Below are positions 32,198 to 44,064 of a DNA stretch of 64,000 nt, one piece after another. A program made the position numbers and the translations under genes. The notes beneath the pieces are model-generated. The model was not told the DNA's origin. It worked only from the letters and a program-made list of their open reading frames with translations, and did not search any database. Origin of the DNA: Elsinoe arachidis. Its lineage: Eukaryota; Ascomycota; Dothideomycetes; Myriangiales; Elsinoaceae. Location: positions 186,001-250,000 of the forward strand of contig JAAPAX010000007.1 in the NCBI GenBank assembly GCA_013372555.1, given 5' to 3'. Within the stretch, counting starts at the first letter, position 1. Each line of letters begins with the position of its first letter.

Positions 32198-33589
32198 TTT
32201 GAAAACGTTTTTGAAAGAAATTTGAATTGTTGTTTGCTGAGAGGAAAGGGGGCAAGCTCGAAGCTGGATTCTGTATACCATTTGTGCGCGCACGGTCCTG
32301 CGTTATTCATCGACAGCTAAGTGAGGTATATGCCTAGAAAGGCGACGGTAGCAATCGGCTTGGAAGAAGACTTGTAGGACCTATTGCTGGGAAAATTGGC
32401 GGCGAGTCAAACGCAGCATGTGGCGTCACATGTCAGCAGTGAAGACGTGAGATTTAGAAAATGAGTGGTACCAGTTCCACTTGAGTGTATGCTGGTTTGG
32501 TTTGCGTGTTCCGAACACACAGCCCAGACGTGTCTGGTCAGCTCGGATGAGCTCTGAATGCTCAGGGTAAGTCTTGTCAGCGTCCTTATCGTGGATCACG
32601 CGGGTGTGATGAGCTATGACTCAAGAAGCCCATGTCAGGTGCTGAATATCGCGCCATTGCGTGGAGATAAAGGTAGTTATCAACTGCTCAAATGACAACT
32701 TGATCCGTTAGGATTTCCTTCGGCATCCACGTACAGCATCCATGTACAGGCTACAGCATCCATGGACCATAAGACCTGTCAACCTCATCGCCGGTGATCA
32801 GCCGGACTTTCGGCTGATCTCCTGAAGGTCTCTCATGGGATGGATGGTCAAACTTCCAGTATCATCCTCGTCCCTAAGCTGAAGGTCATGGGGGAGCATG
32901 ACGAGGTTTATTCGGTCGGGCTCAAGGGCTGAGTAGCGACGGCGTCCGTACCAACAGCCATGCTCCTCCCATTGACCCCATCAAGACCTCATAGCAAATG
33001 ATTCGGCGAGCGTCATCTCCATGATCATGAGCAAGACAATAACCTGTGATAGTCTTGTTTCCGGCGAACAGGGAATTGGTAGTTCCGCGTCGGATGTAGA
33101 GACATCGTGACGTGTGCAGCCCGAAACCAGATGAAGCGTGCTAAAGTTCTGGATCAGCTGATGGCACTGGTACTTCGATGTCTTTGCTAGCTGGTAGTTC
33201 TGCTCAGGAGATGGGTGGGATGAAGTGGAGTTGGACGTCCGCCTCGGGCAAAGATGTGGCTGGAGAAATTCGGCGTTTGCTCGGAGGCGCCCCAACCTCA
33301 CGACAAAAGGGGATCATGGGCAGACAGTCAATTAGCATCATGATAGTGCTGCGAGCCCTCATAACCAGGGGACACATTCTAGTATTTTACGGCATTGCAT
33401 GTGCTTAAAACAGATCAATTCGAAATGGGGTATTACAATACATCCTGTCTCCATCCACAGCTCCCCCTTCCCCTGCAATCTGGCAGCACTTCTTATCCAG
33501 ACCCTACCAGCTCCCTTATACTATCCTCCTCCCCTCCTCGTCCTCCGCCACCACATCCTTGGCTTTCTCGAATGTCTCCGAGGGAGGTC
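32198..33589. other. Intergenic region upstream of the zinc-knuckle gene
   Basis: Contains the presumed untranslated first exon of the zinc-knuckle gene (about 32198-32310, minus strand) and promoter sequence. Near 32725-32765 there is a short tandem-like repeat of CATCCA(C/T)GTACAG / TACAGCATCCATG. The rest shows no gene; short frames lack motifs. Confidence 0.45.
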
Positions 33590-35986
33590 CTACTTTCCCG
33601 CAGCAGTCAAACCAGGGATGGTCAAACCGTATCCCTTGGTATGACCTGCCTTGTCGCTCGGGTCTATCTCGACCCTGATAACGACGTCCAGACCGTAGTC
33701 GCCACCCAGTCCGGTGGGGATAAGTGCATCAGCCGCAGCCGGGTGGCTGATACCACACTTCTCCTCACCCCTGTGCAGTGGGTCTCTGGGGTTGGAAGGT
33801 GGAGTGAACGTTCCTGTGGTGGCAGCGTGCTCGCCATCGACACCATCTGTTCCATTCGTGCCATTCGTACCATTGACGTGTGCTGTGCCGTTGGTTTGTT
33901 TGGCTGAGGCAGGATTGCTCTCGCAGATCAAGGCAAAGTTCCTGGAAGGCATGGTGGCGTGATTCGAGTCGGCAGACTTTGGCTTGAGTCCCTTTTCCTT
34001 ACCAGGATCGACGTCGAAGAGGTTGAGGAGTGTCTCGTCGGTGTCGTGCGTGAGTCTGTGAATCTTGTTGCGCTTTGCCAAGAGATTTGCCACCGCGGTT
34101 GGAGGGGGCTTGTTGGTGATGGCGCTCGACACGATATTTGGCATGTAACGATGATCATTCTCGGCAGCAATCTTGAGCTTGGGAGAACTGTAGAACCGGC
34201 CTAGAGCAGCCAGATGCACGTCGCCGCCCAAGATTGACACCCGCAAGTTGTAGTCCTGAGCAAGCTTCTGAAGCCGCAGAATCAGGGATTTTCGCTCCTG
34301 CTTATGCTGACGAGCAGTATAATGATCGTCTAGGTCATCTAGCAGGTCAACTGCCCCATCGAAGCTGTTAAAGAAGCCTCCTGCGAAGCCAAAACGCTTG
34401 TTGAGGAAGCGTACAGGTCCAATGATGGGCGATCTGAGGATGTTCTCCAACCACGCCAAGCGGGGGTAAGCGATGGGGACGCCAAGGAGGAGAATCAGAT
34501 GCTTGATCTTGCCATTAGACGCTGCGATCTCCTTGGATACACGATCGAAGAAGATATCGTAGGTCTGAGGGTAGTTGATCTGATGACGGGTACGCTCGGT
34601 GCGAGCATCGATACCGGCGAAAGCGATATGAGAACCCAGCTGGGAATACATGGATCTAGACCTCTCCTCCACGTAGGGGCCTGGTCGCTGACCGATTATG
34701 TATGACGGATCTTCATCGGTGGTGGTCTTGACCCAGCTGTTCTTGAGCTGGACTGCGTCGGTTCCGGCTGTAAGCGTCCCGTCTTGAGCCGAGGTTGTAG
34801 CTGGAGCATCCGTGGTGAATGTGCTCTTTGGAGGTGGCAAGTGATGCTGGAAGAGCAGGTAGTACTTGTGGGCCACAGCTCCCACCCCCCTGAAGACTGG
34901 GCTCTGCATGAAATGATCAACATAAGAACCGAATCCATCAATCTAACGCACTTGTTAGTGGTGCTGCAAGTCAGACAAAGAAGACCATAATACGAACAAT
35001 GTCATGGTCGTCCCAGATGTTGAGTTGAGGGATCTGGGCGTTGGCGGTGGCAAAAGGTTCAGTGCCGTACCAGGTCACGTAATTGTCGAAATAGTACTTG
35101 TCACACTGATCGCGCAGGTCTTCGTTGAAGGGGAAATCTCTCCTCTTGCGCGGATTGCTGATATCGGTCCATGGTTTCAGGGGTCCTGTCACCCGGATAC
35201 CATCATTGTAGATTTGATCCTATTTCAGTCAGCGCATACCAGTGGCTACGCGATTTCTATACTCACACCACCTCCAATCATGACATGGACTGGTCGCTTT
35301 TCGTGCACTCGGAGGACGTCGTTCCAGAGAGCACATCCGCTCCATGCATCGACATCGGTACCGACCGAGAAACCATTGCAAGAATGGAACATGATGCGCA
35401 TGCTCTCAGTCTTTGCCGGGATCCAGAAATGACGAGGCTCGCTCGGATTGGCCTTTGCATGTGTCTTGTTGTTCAAGCCAGAAATCTCATACTCCCACTG
35501 CGACTCCCTGACCTGAAACGGCATCTGGATGGGGAACGCCCAGAAGGCGCCCTTCGGCTCCTCGTACAGCTTGTCGCCCTTGACAGTGGACGTGAAAGAG
35601 CCAGCTCCTGTCACGATGTCATCCTGCTCCGACCTGATCATGCGGAGACGAAGCTGGGGCTGAGGCGAACCCGGCGTGGTGACAATCAGCACACTCCCGT
35701 GCCATACCGGCGACTCCGTGTGTTCCTTGCTCATACGTCTGTAATTAAGTAGAGGTCCAACCAGAACATCGATGCCGCTGGTGGTCTCAACGACCTGGTG
35801 CTCGTTGCCGACACCGCGGCTCGTCTCCTGGACTGGCATCTCGGTCTCGGCGGCGGTCACGGTTTGCTGCTCGGTGAAGGCGGGATCGTTGCTGTTCTTT
35901 GCTGCGGTCTTTACAGCCTGAGCAGCTTCAGGACCGTGAGGGGCATTTGGCTGCTCCTGGTTGGAGGCGGGCGGATCTCCGGACAT
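33590..35986 (-). CDS. PhoD-like metallophosphatase
   Basis: 764 residues, three exons (35986-35267, 35219-34998, 34942-33590). The N-terminal ~80 residues are Ala/Gln/Glu-rich and disordered. The PhoD-type metallophosphoesterase core has VHVMIGGGDQIYND (metal-binding Asp), TWYGTEPFATANAQIPQLN, IWDDHDIIDGFGSY (Asp-His pair), MYSQLGSHIAFAGIDARTERTR and VSILGGDVHLAALGRFY (GDVH metal site). A C-terminal NGTNGTNGTDG tract is low-complexity. No signal peptide is seen, so a cytosolic location is likely; bacterial PhoD is secreted, but fungal relatives of this layout are intracellular. The substrate (phosphomonoester or diester) is not readable. The LINE insertion starts about 230 bp upstream of this start. 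TTACTACCAG lies 58-67 bp upstream. Confidence 0.9.
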
Positions 35987-36198
35987 GACTGCTCTTGGCT
36001 TGGCGGAGAAGCTTTCTGGGATGGACAGGGGGTCGGCGGATTTCTGGTAGTAACTGACGATTACTGGCAGTTCCTGGTCTCGTACACCTGATAACTATAA
36101 CGAAGCTGGCAAGGAGTGCAAAGAAGTAAACACTACCAGCAGCAGTGGTTGCTCGCTGCGATAGCTCGGGGGTATCACACGAAAAAAAAGGGCAGACC

Positions 36199-36214
36199 GT
36201 TGGAATGAGGAGCA
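36199..36214. repeat. Left target-site duplication of the LINE
   Basis: GTTGGAATGAGGAGCA, identical to 42295-42310. The perfect 16-bp direct repeat bounds the retroelement exactly. Confidence 0.92.
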
Positions 36215-37289
36215 GACCTATAACATTTTTTGCAAAATCACTTTTCGGAGGATTTCATCACTACTTCTATTAAACTATCAAATTTTTTGGTACTATTCGA
36301 TTTAGAACCGGATTCTACATCTTTTAAGGCCAAAAAATCATAGGTACCGGTAAAGACTGGCCCTATGTAGGCGAAAAACCTCTAAATCTATCTATATACG
36401 CTTCTAGAATTAAACAGGACATTAATTCTATCAACTACTGCGCTAATTCCATTAGGAAATTAAAGAGATAAGCTGTTCTATTCGAAATCTTTTAGAAACT
36501 ATCTACTTCTATTATTAGATACCTCTATAAGGTCTTAATTTAACTATTAATAAAGAATATCGAACTAAAGCTAGAATCTATCTATAAGGACATTAAAACG
36601 TCTTAATCTACCGCTGCCCTATTCAAAAAGGACACTAAAACATAAGCCGAAATAGTTACTTCTAGCCCGTAAGGATTACTACTATCCCTAAGTAGTTCGC
36701 TACTACCTAGTTCGTAGCTAGCAAGAGACACCTTTTACCTATTAGTTAGGTAGCTTATTATTAAGCTAAACGATACATAATTAGCGTAGACCTAGAGATA
36801 GAGTAATAGAACAGCCGACCTCTAAAAGGAAATTCTAGAAATAGCTAATAAGTAACTAGTAAAGATAGAGCCTCTAGTATAAGGTATTAAATTACAATTA
36901 GTATACGTCTTAAAGTCTAGAGACCTCTAGTTCTTTACAGCTACCGCTAGAGAAGTAGAGCTTCTTAAGCAACCCTAGCACTACGAGTAGGCTAAAAGCC
37001 TAGAGCCTTTAGCTATAGTAATTGTGCCTACCTTCGGAGTTATTCTCTACTAAGTTCCTATTCGAATAGTTAATTTAGCTAACTAGAAGAGGATAGTAGC
37101 CTAACTTCGCGCCGAAAACCTACTCCTTATAGAGGACACAGTTATTAAGCACATTTGCTAGCTTACTAAGTTTAGTAAAGAGAAGAAGACTTCTACTTTA
37201 GTAGTAGAATTTACTAAACCTAAGTAGGCAAATAGAGTAATTACTACCTAGCAAGTTATATAGAATAGTAGTAAGTGTAGAACCGAAAG

Positions 37290-37500
37290 GTACCTACGTA
37301 GCTACCGGATTAAGTAATGTCTAAAGTACTACTAATATAGCTATATTAGAATCTAATATATTAATCTCGAAATATATAGTAAGTGCACTAGTACCGAATA
37401 TAACACTAACGCCTATACTATAGAAGCTAACGGTAGTAAGCTCTTATACTACTACTACTATAGAGAACATTATATATAGTCTGCCTAGTGTAAGTTTAAA
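37290..37500 (+). pseudogene. Gag-like ORF1 zinc-knuckle relic
   Basis: Reading around 37310-37500 gives KCLKYY and further Cys/Tyr-spaced positions where TAC/TAT codons stand in for probable TGC/CAC, with TAG/TAA at likely Gln positions. This is the pattern of CCHC knuckles of a LINE ORF1 after C:G to T:A decay. Confidence 0.5.
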
Positions 37501-38139
37501 TAGGAAGAAAAGGTAAAGATAGAATAGGTAAAGGCCCTAGCTATAAAATAGCTCTTCTAGCTAGAGCTAGCGTTAGATCTTATACTACTAGTGTCTAAGA
37601 TGTTATTAAGGTTAGAATAGGGAAACTCTATTCTAACCTCTAAACTTACTCCTTTATAGAAGAGTATCTCTAGCCTAGTAGTAGAGATATTCTAGAAAGA
37701 AGACTTCTAAATAGTATAATCTAAGAAGTTCTAACGCGCTTCTAAAGGCTAGTCTAAGACTAGAGACGACTAGTCCTGCTCCTCTAGCTCTAAGGATAAG
37801 AGCAAGAGCAAAACCTATACTAGATTAGAGATTAGAGACTAAAAGAGAATATACTTAAATCTACTAAAGGAAATTAGTAGTAATTCGAGAACGAAAAAGG
37901 CTATCTTTAATGTCTTTACTAACCTAGATATTACCTCTATCGCTGCCGCTAAAATAGTATAACTATAGGCTAATATAGATAACATGCTTAATATTAATAT
38001 ATATAATATAGAGAACAATAACCTTAGCTTAAATCTATTATCGTCTACGGACAAGTCGGGACTATATAAGTTATCCTAGTAGACAAAGCCTATATAGAAG
38101 AAAGCTAGTAAATCGGTTAATAAATAGTATACTAAAAGG

Positions 38140-38900
38140 ACTTAAAATTATATAGTATAACATTAGAGGCTCTAAGGACGAGGTAATAGCTCTACTATTT
38201 AGTATACTAGACATTACGAGCTTTAATATTATTATAATCTAGAACCTCTACTATAATCTATTTGCTACTACGACTTACTACTCGCTTAAGTAAGACTTCT
38301 AGCTAGTTTACCTATAAGAGAGCTCTAGAGTCTACTTCTTTATTAATAAGCGAATTCTAAAACGCTTTCTCTTACTAGTGTATATAGCTAAGGGATACTT
38401 TATTCTCTAAGTTATCTACTACATTAATAGTACCTCTATATAGCTCTATATCTATAATATATATAACTCTCTCCGACACTGCTTAAATAATAGAAAGAAG
38501 AACAATATAGCCTTTCTTAAAGCTTGTAGCCTACTCGTTAAACTTAAGGCTAAGCTAGTAGATAGGCCTAACTAGGAGTACCTAGTTATAGAGGACTTTA
38601 ACCTCTACTACTACCTATAGACTAGTAGATATAACTATAACGAACGAACTACTAGAGCTACTAACTATCTAGTAGAAGACATATTTAAATAGTACTACCT
38701 TTATCTATATCTTCGACTAGGGACTATTACAAGACTAGCCGAAGTAGTATTATAACTATAGTACGGATTAACGCTAGACTTAGTCTTTGCGTTAGAGCGT
38801 ATTATAGGCTACCTTATTAAATATAACGTCTCTAGGAAGCACGACCTATAATTAGATTACCTACCTATCGTTACGGTACTTAACTTCGACTTTATCTCTT
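38140..38900 (+). pseudogene. APE-type endonuclease domain relic
   Basis: The frame near 38143-38260 reads like the start of a LINE endonuclease (QYNIRGSKDEV-like followed by a hydrophobic strand and IQN/QEP-like box), interrupted by many TAG/TAA codons. Position in the element, between gag-like and RT relics, supports the call. Confidence 0.5.
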
Positions 38901-39499
38901 AAGTAGTAGAGAACAGAAGGTACTAGAAGAAGGCTAACGCCCTAGCCTTCTAGAAGATGCTCGTTAGCCTCGACCTAGATAGGCTAATTAATATCGTAGC
39001 TAACATTAACGAAGTAGTCTACTAGATTATCTAGGCAATAGAGGAGGTAGTCGAGCGAACTATACTAGAGAGTAGAATCTATAGTAAGTTAAGATAGGGC
39101 TAGAACTAAGAGTATACAGAGGCGGTACAGGAGACAAAGATAGTACGCTAGCGCTAGTAGAGAACGTAGGACTCTAAGGACTATATCTAATACTAGCTCG
39201 CTACGCACTAGAAGAAGTCTACTATTACTAGGGCACTTCGCGACTATTATAGAGCTAGAGTGTTCTAAGTTATAGAACTAGACTACCTCTAGAAGCTTAG
39301 TAAATAGGTTAATAACTATAGTACTATTTAACTAGACTTTACTCCGGCGATCTATAATAGATAGAGTAATCTCTAGTCTAATATAGTAATTAAGGTAACT
39401 ATTCTCTAGTAAGTCTTTACGCTAGCGCTACTAGAGGCTAACCTCTCTAATATAGAGAGGTACGCCTACCCGGACTCTACTAAGTACTTCGATATTATC

Positions 39500-40520
39500 G
39501 AGCGCGAGGTAAGAGAGGCAATTCGAGGTACGAAGGCTAATAACGTACTAGGACTAGATTAGATACTAAACCGCGTATATAAGCTAGTAATAGACTTAGT
39601 CGCTAGCCTACTTACGAGGATCTTTAATACCTACCTACGACTAGGATATAACCTATAGCACTTCCGGTAATCTACTATAGTTATACTCTATAAGCTAGGC
39701 AAGTCGGACTACTTCTAGATAAAGAGCTACTACCCGATAGCTCTCCTTAATACTATCGGTAAGCTAATAGACATTATAGTAGCTAGAAGGATATTAGTAG
39801 CTACGGAGAGGTTCTTACTTCTACCGTTTAGCTATTGTAGTAGTAGGAGAGGTAGAGGTACGAAATATACTCTCTACCTTATTACCGAATAGATCTATAC
39901 GGTATAGCAAAGAGGAGAAGTTACTACACTTCTAATGCTCGATATGTTAGAAGTCTTTAATAACGTCTCTTACGCCTAGCTACTCTATAACCTCTAGAAG
40001 TGTAGAATCTATCTCCTAATAGCTAACTAGCTAGCTAGCTAGCTATAAGACTATTAGTTATAGTTAAAGATATAAGAAGGACTATAGGAGTAGTACGAGA
40101 TTAATACTAGTATTCTATAAGGCTCCTCTCTATCTCCGATTCTCTACTACTTCTATAATGTAGATCTACTAGAGATCGGATAAGGTAAGATAGATAATAT
40201 AGAATACATCGATAACACTAGTCTCCTAGCTACCGGAACTATAATAGCGAACACTATAGCTACTATTAAGAGAGTAATTAGCAAAGCTAACGAGTAGACA
40301 CGTATATACGCGTTAGTCTTCGCCTCTATAAAGTATAAGATAATATATTTCTTCTATAGAGGCTAGCGCGTGCCGGAGCTAGAGGAGATAGATAGGCTCC
40401 TTAATATTAAAACCGAAGGTAGTACTACTATTACTATTAGACTAAGCCTAGCCTACTAGTACCTCGGTGTTATTCTAGACCTCTAACTTAATAGTAAAGC
40501 ACATCTAGAGCATATTAGAA
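39500..40520 (+). pseudogene. Reverse transcriptase domain relic
   Basis: Recognisable blocks: LDMLEVFNNVSYA (~39935-39977; normally D-x-x-x-A-F-D-x-V) and EYIDNTSLLATG (40202-40237), where YIDN at 40205-40216 replaces catalytic YADD. Both changes fit G:C to A:T decay. Multiple stops. Confidence 0.75.
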
Positions 40521-41079
40521 GTAGAGTAACTAAGTAGATTAGTATACTTACTAGTATAGTAGCCTTAACCTAGGGAATATCCCTTAGGTAAATAAGGCAG
40601 CTATACTACGTAGTAGTGCTACTAAAGATAACGTTTAGCTATAGTACCTAGTATATTCTAAATAGTAGCTTCGGCTATAAGAGAGCTAAAACTGTTATAA
40701 TCCGTACGCTCTTCTAGTTATAGTATAAGACTTTAGTACTAATGTTAGGAGCGTTATATACAACAGCGGTAGTAGTACTATAGGCGGAACTAGAGGTACT
40801 ACCTATAGACCTCTATCTATAGCGTATACTAATGTCGACTATACTCTAGCTAAAGGAGTTACTCTAGTATATAGAGCTTTAAGCTATTAGAGACACTAGA
40901 GACTAAAGATTATACCTTAAGGCGCTACTACATAAACTGAAGATTAATACTACTAAACTTATACCTCCTAGGCTTCCCTCTCTAGAAGACTACGTTACTA
41001 AGGCTATCGACCTATAGTAGGTGCCTCTAAGTACTTACATTACTAACATAGTTAAGGATACTATTCGGGAACACAATAA

Positions 41080-41520
41080 AGTAGTATAGAATAGTAGAGG
41101 TAACCCTAGCTATATTATTGCGTACTCTAATAGCTCTAAGATATAAGGCAAAGTAGAAGCTATAGCCTAGATCCCCGCGAGAGAATAGCTTAGTAAACAC
41201 TATATAGGCACGAACTAGAGTAGTAACGTCTATATAGCGGAACTATAGAGTATCTATCTCGTACTAGAACTAATAGTTAAGATTAATTAACCTCTAGTGT
41301 ACAGGGTTAATAGGATTACTATCTTCGCTAATAACTAGACTACTATATAGTTAATTAAGAGGCTAAGGCAAAAGATAGTATAGTACCTAATTAGGAGAAT
41401 TATTAGGCTATACTAGCACCTTACATAGTATAGTATAGAGGTTAACATTCGCTAGATACTAGAACATAAGAGCGTTAAAGGCAACGAAGCTATTAATAAG
41501 CTAGCTAAAGAAGTAGCTCT
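41080..41520 (+). pseudogene. RNase H domain relic
   Basis: YSNSSK at 41122-41139 corresponds to the YxDGS box with Asp changed to Asn, and EHKSVKGNEAINKLAKE around 41463-41512 corresponds to the HxGxxGNExADxLA box. Supports the Tad-type element with an RNase H at the 3' side. Confidence 0.7.
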
Positions 41521-42271
41521 TAACTCTAATAGTCTAAAGACTTACTAGCTATATACCCTTATTACTACATTAATAAGGACCTTTAACTAAGCTATTAAGG
41601 ACAAATAGTAATACCTCTAGGACACTAGTAATATAGAGAGAGTATTATATTAAGTGCTTAGTACTATTAATAGTAAGTAAAGTCTCTCTCTATATACTAG
41701 CCTCTCTAAACCTCTCTCTTTAGTTAGAATTTAACTATATACTAGGCATATCGAGCTAAATAAGTATCTTTTTTCTATTAAAAGAGCAGGTTCTAAAGCC
41801 TATAAATGTAGTAGAGCTTCTTAGTTAGTGTAGTATATACTTACTAAGTGCCGTAATTATAGAGACACCTACGTAGATGTCTAGAGTACTACTTTATAGC
41901 CTCTAGTCTAGCAAGAGTTAGTAGGTATAAAGGCTTACTTCTATAGAGCTATTTAATTTATAAGGAGATCTAACCTTCTAAGTTAATTTAGAGCAGTTAA
42001 TATAGCACTATTTACGCGATAATTTAAGGTATAAGATAGAGTATATAGTGTAAATTATTAGTTACATTAGATAGTTTCTTCTGTACTGTTAAGGACTAGA
42101 TTAGGGCCTAGCAAGAGAAGGCAGAAGGGGGGTCCTCCTAGCCCTTCTTTACTAACTACTGGATTACTGCGCAATCTAGAGGCAGCAAGAGGCCCTAATA
42201 ACCGGAGTAAATACAGTATATAGTGCACGCTGCATGGCGCCTAACGGCAGCCGGTCGGCTTAATGGAATTC

Positions 42272-42294
42272 AAAAAAAAAAAAAAAAAAAAAAA
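42272..42294 (+). repeat. Poly-A tract at LINE 3' end
   Basis: 23 uninterrupted A between the element body and the right target-site duplication. Marks the 3' end and orientation of the insertion. Confidence 0.92.
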
Positions 42295-42310
42295 GTTGGA
42301 ATGAGGAGCA
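42295..42310. repeat. Right target-site duplication of the LINE
   Basis: Identical copy of 36199-36214. Confidence 0.92.
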
Positions 42311-42653
42311 AGGAACTGGAGGAGCAAATGAAGCACTACCAGACACTCGTGTCTCTGTTGTCCCGGGCAGGGCACTGCGGCACGTCAGCTTTCTTGTCGC
42401 TGCACAGGCGGCTCAGAAACAAATGGGAGGCTGCAAGTGGCTGTAGCTTCCCCCTTGATTTAGGCTTGATCCTTGATTTGTGGCGCAGGTGACGCATTGA
42501 TTCCCGTTCGTCAGAGCTCAGCACGAATCATGAACGCTTGATTCACCACAAGCCTCGGTTACAGCCGCTCGCTAGCGAGATTGACAGTAAGATCTGAAGT
42601 GATCGGCAAGATCGCGTCCGTAAAGGGTAATCGCCCTTCTGAGCAGATTCCCA
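42311..42653. other. Spacer between LINE and GH72-like gene
   Basis: Composition returns abruptly to normal with CA/TG common. No gene; probably the 3' flank of the leftward GH72-like gene. Confidence 0.5.
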
Positions 42654-44064
42654 TCATGCAGTCCATCTCGGTCCATCCTCGATCTCATCCCATGCCACGC
42701 AGCTTGGTGGTTCATGGTTGTCTGGCTCCCATGGCCAGTCGTCTGGACCTTCAGACCTACTAAGCCCTGCTATCTCACTATCATCGGTCGCTTGTTCTTC
42801 CACCACTGCATCCTCAACCTCCGCCAACATCTTCTTGTAGTTCACGAAATCGTAGAAGATAAGTACTGTCGCGCCCTCCCTTCTCCTTCTCTCTGCCACC
42901 TCACCGTCGTCATCCGCCTGCCTCAATGCCTGCTGCCGACCTCTACGTTTTCCATCTCCCTCGTCCGGCAGTAACCCCACCAGCCCGTACTGATTCGCCG
43001 CCTCCCACATCTCATAAGCAAGGCCCCCCGAGAACACCTTTGTCATCGGCTCAGAGTACAATGCCAAAGTCTCCTTCCACTTTCTCGGGTTGAAAGCATT
43101 ATTCCCATACTCTGCCACCCACATAGGTATACCCATTGGCAACAACAGTTCCACCAGCTGCTGATACCCCTCCCAAGCCTTATCGGGGTAATTTGCCCAC
43201 CCATACCCCTTGCACTACTTACATTAGCACAACCCCCATACGACCAACGTAAGACTCACCGTCCAAAAATCCAACCTCCCCTCCTCCCCGCCAGAAAGCA
43301 GGTACCTCAACACAGCCATATCCCTCTCCCACGTAGCAGCAGCATCATACCCAAGCGGCAACACCCTCTGCCCTTTCTTCTCCTTCCTCAGCTTCTGGTA
43401 GCGCTTGAGGTCCCTCACTACAGCTTTGATGACAGGCGCACAACGGATCGTGTCGTCGCTGTTGATCAGCTCGCTGCCGACGAGTGCGCCGAGGGCGTTG
43501 GGGTAAGAGGCCATTGCGTCGAGGGTGTGGCAGTACTGGCGCATGAGGTCGGGGGTGTAGGAGGCGTAGGGGGCGAGGCGGCTTATGCAGAGCTTGGGGT
43601 TTCCTAGGAGCTGGGCTGTTAGTCTGATTCCTGGGAATGATATGGGCCCCCAAAGAGGAGGGGAGGAGAGTCGGCTTACGAAGATGACATAGATGCCTGC
43701 TTCTTCTAGCTTCTTCATAGCCGCATCGTGGTACTTGGAAGGGTCGATTTGGTCTTCGAGAGTCAGCGTCTGCTTTGAGATATTTGATGTTTCTAGTCAT
43801 TCTGAAGGTGAGCAGACATACAAACGGATATAGTATTTAGACCGAGCTCTTTGAACAGCTCAACGTCCTGCTCAAGACGATGCACGTTCTCATCTGCGAG
43901 TGGGTCTGGGACATCCGCGACTTGGTAGACTACCCCGCGGATGATGAACTACCACAATCAGTTGTGCGGTCACATGGTTGGCGGAAGAGGCGTACTCGTT
44001 TGTCCCCACGAAGAAGGTGGCGACCTTGTATCGTGATCGGGAGGCAGCTTGGTCCCGAACCCAT
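42654..44064 (-). CDS. GH72-like beta-1,3-glucanosyltransferase without visible secretion signals
   Basis: 397-residue model in five exons (44064-43996, 43948-43826, 43769-43680, 43610-43260, 43214-42654). GH72/Gas features are in order: FIIRGVVYQ, DPLADENVHRLEQDVELFKE, ELGLNTIS, AMKKLEEAGIYVIF, GSELINSDDT with acid/base Glu141, APVIKAVVRDLKRY, LPLGYDAA, IPMWVAEYGNNAF with nucleophile Glu246, and ALYSEPMTKVFSGGLAYE. Both catalytic glutamates are kept. The usual GNE and SEYGCN read GSE and AEYGNN. Normal Gas proteins carry a signal peptide and GPI anchor. Here the model starts MGSGPSCLPITIQG and ends in a hydrophilic acidic tail after the catalytic domain. An undetected upstream signal exon is possible because an acceptor-like CAG precedes the ATG. 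Likely cell-wall glucan remodelling if secreted. Confidence 0.78.

Larger units (their letters stand above)
36215..42294 (+). mobile_element. RIP-degraded non-LTR retrotransposon (Tad-like LINE)
   Basis: A 6080-bp element, 5' end left, ending in a 23-base poly-A run (42272-42294) and flanked by a perfect 16-bp duplication, the signature of target-primed reverse transcription. No plus-strand frame of 60 codons survives. Damage is strongly biased: the 60-base line at 38581 has about fifteen TA and no CA or TG, as expected from CpA to TpA mutation on both strands (RIP). Remnants in order are gag-like zinc knuckles (~37300-37500), endonuclease (~38140-38900), reverse transcriptase (~39500-40500, with YIDN in place of YADD) and RNase H (~41080-41520). 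This order with RNase H fits the Tad1 clade. The element is dead. The first ~170 and last ~200 bases keep CA/TG. Confidence 0.9.

Noticed and set aside
32720..32770. Short CATCCATGTACAG-type repeats as a CRISPR-like or satellite array
   Set aside because: Only two to three imperfect units without spacers; CRISPR is not expected in a fungal genome.
36176..36190. A-rich GAAAAAAAAG before the left TSD as another element's poly-A tail
   Set aside because: Only eight A, no matching duplication or element body on its left.
37839..38054. 71-codon minus-strand frame inside the LINE
   Set aside because: Antisense of RIP-damaged sequence, Leu/Ile-rich by composition only.
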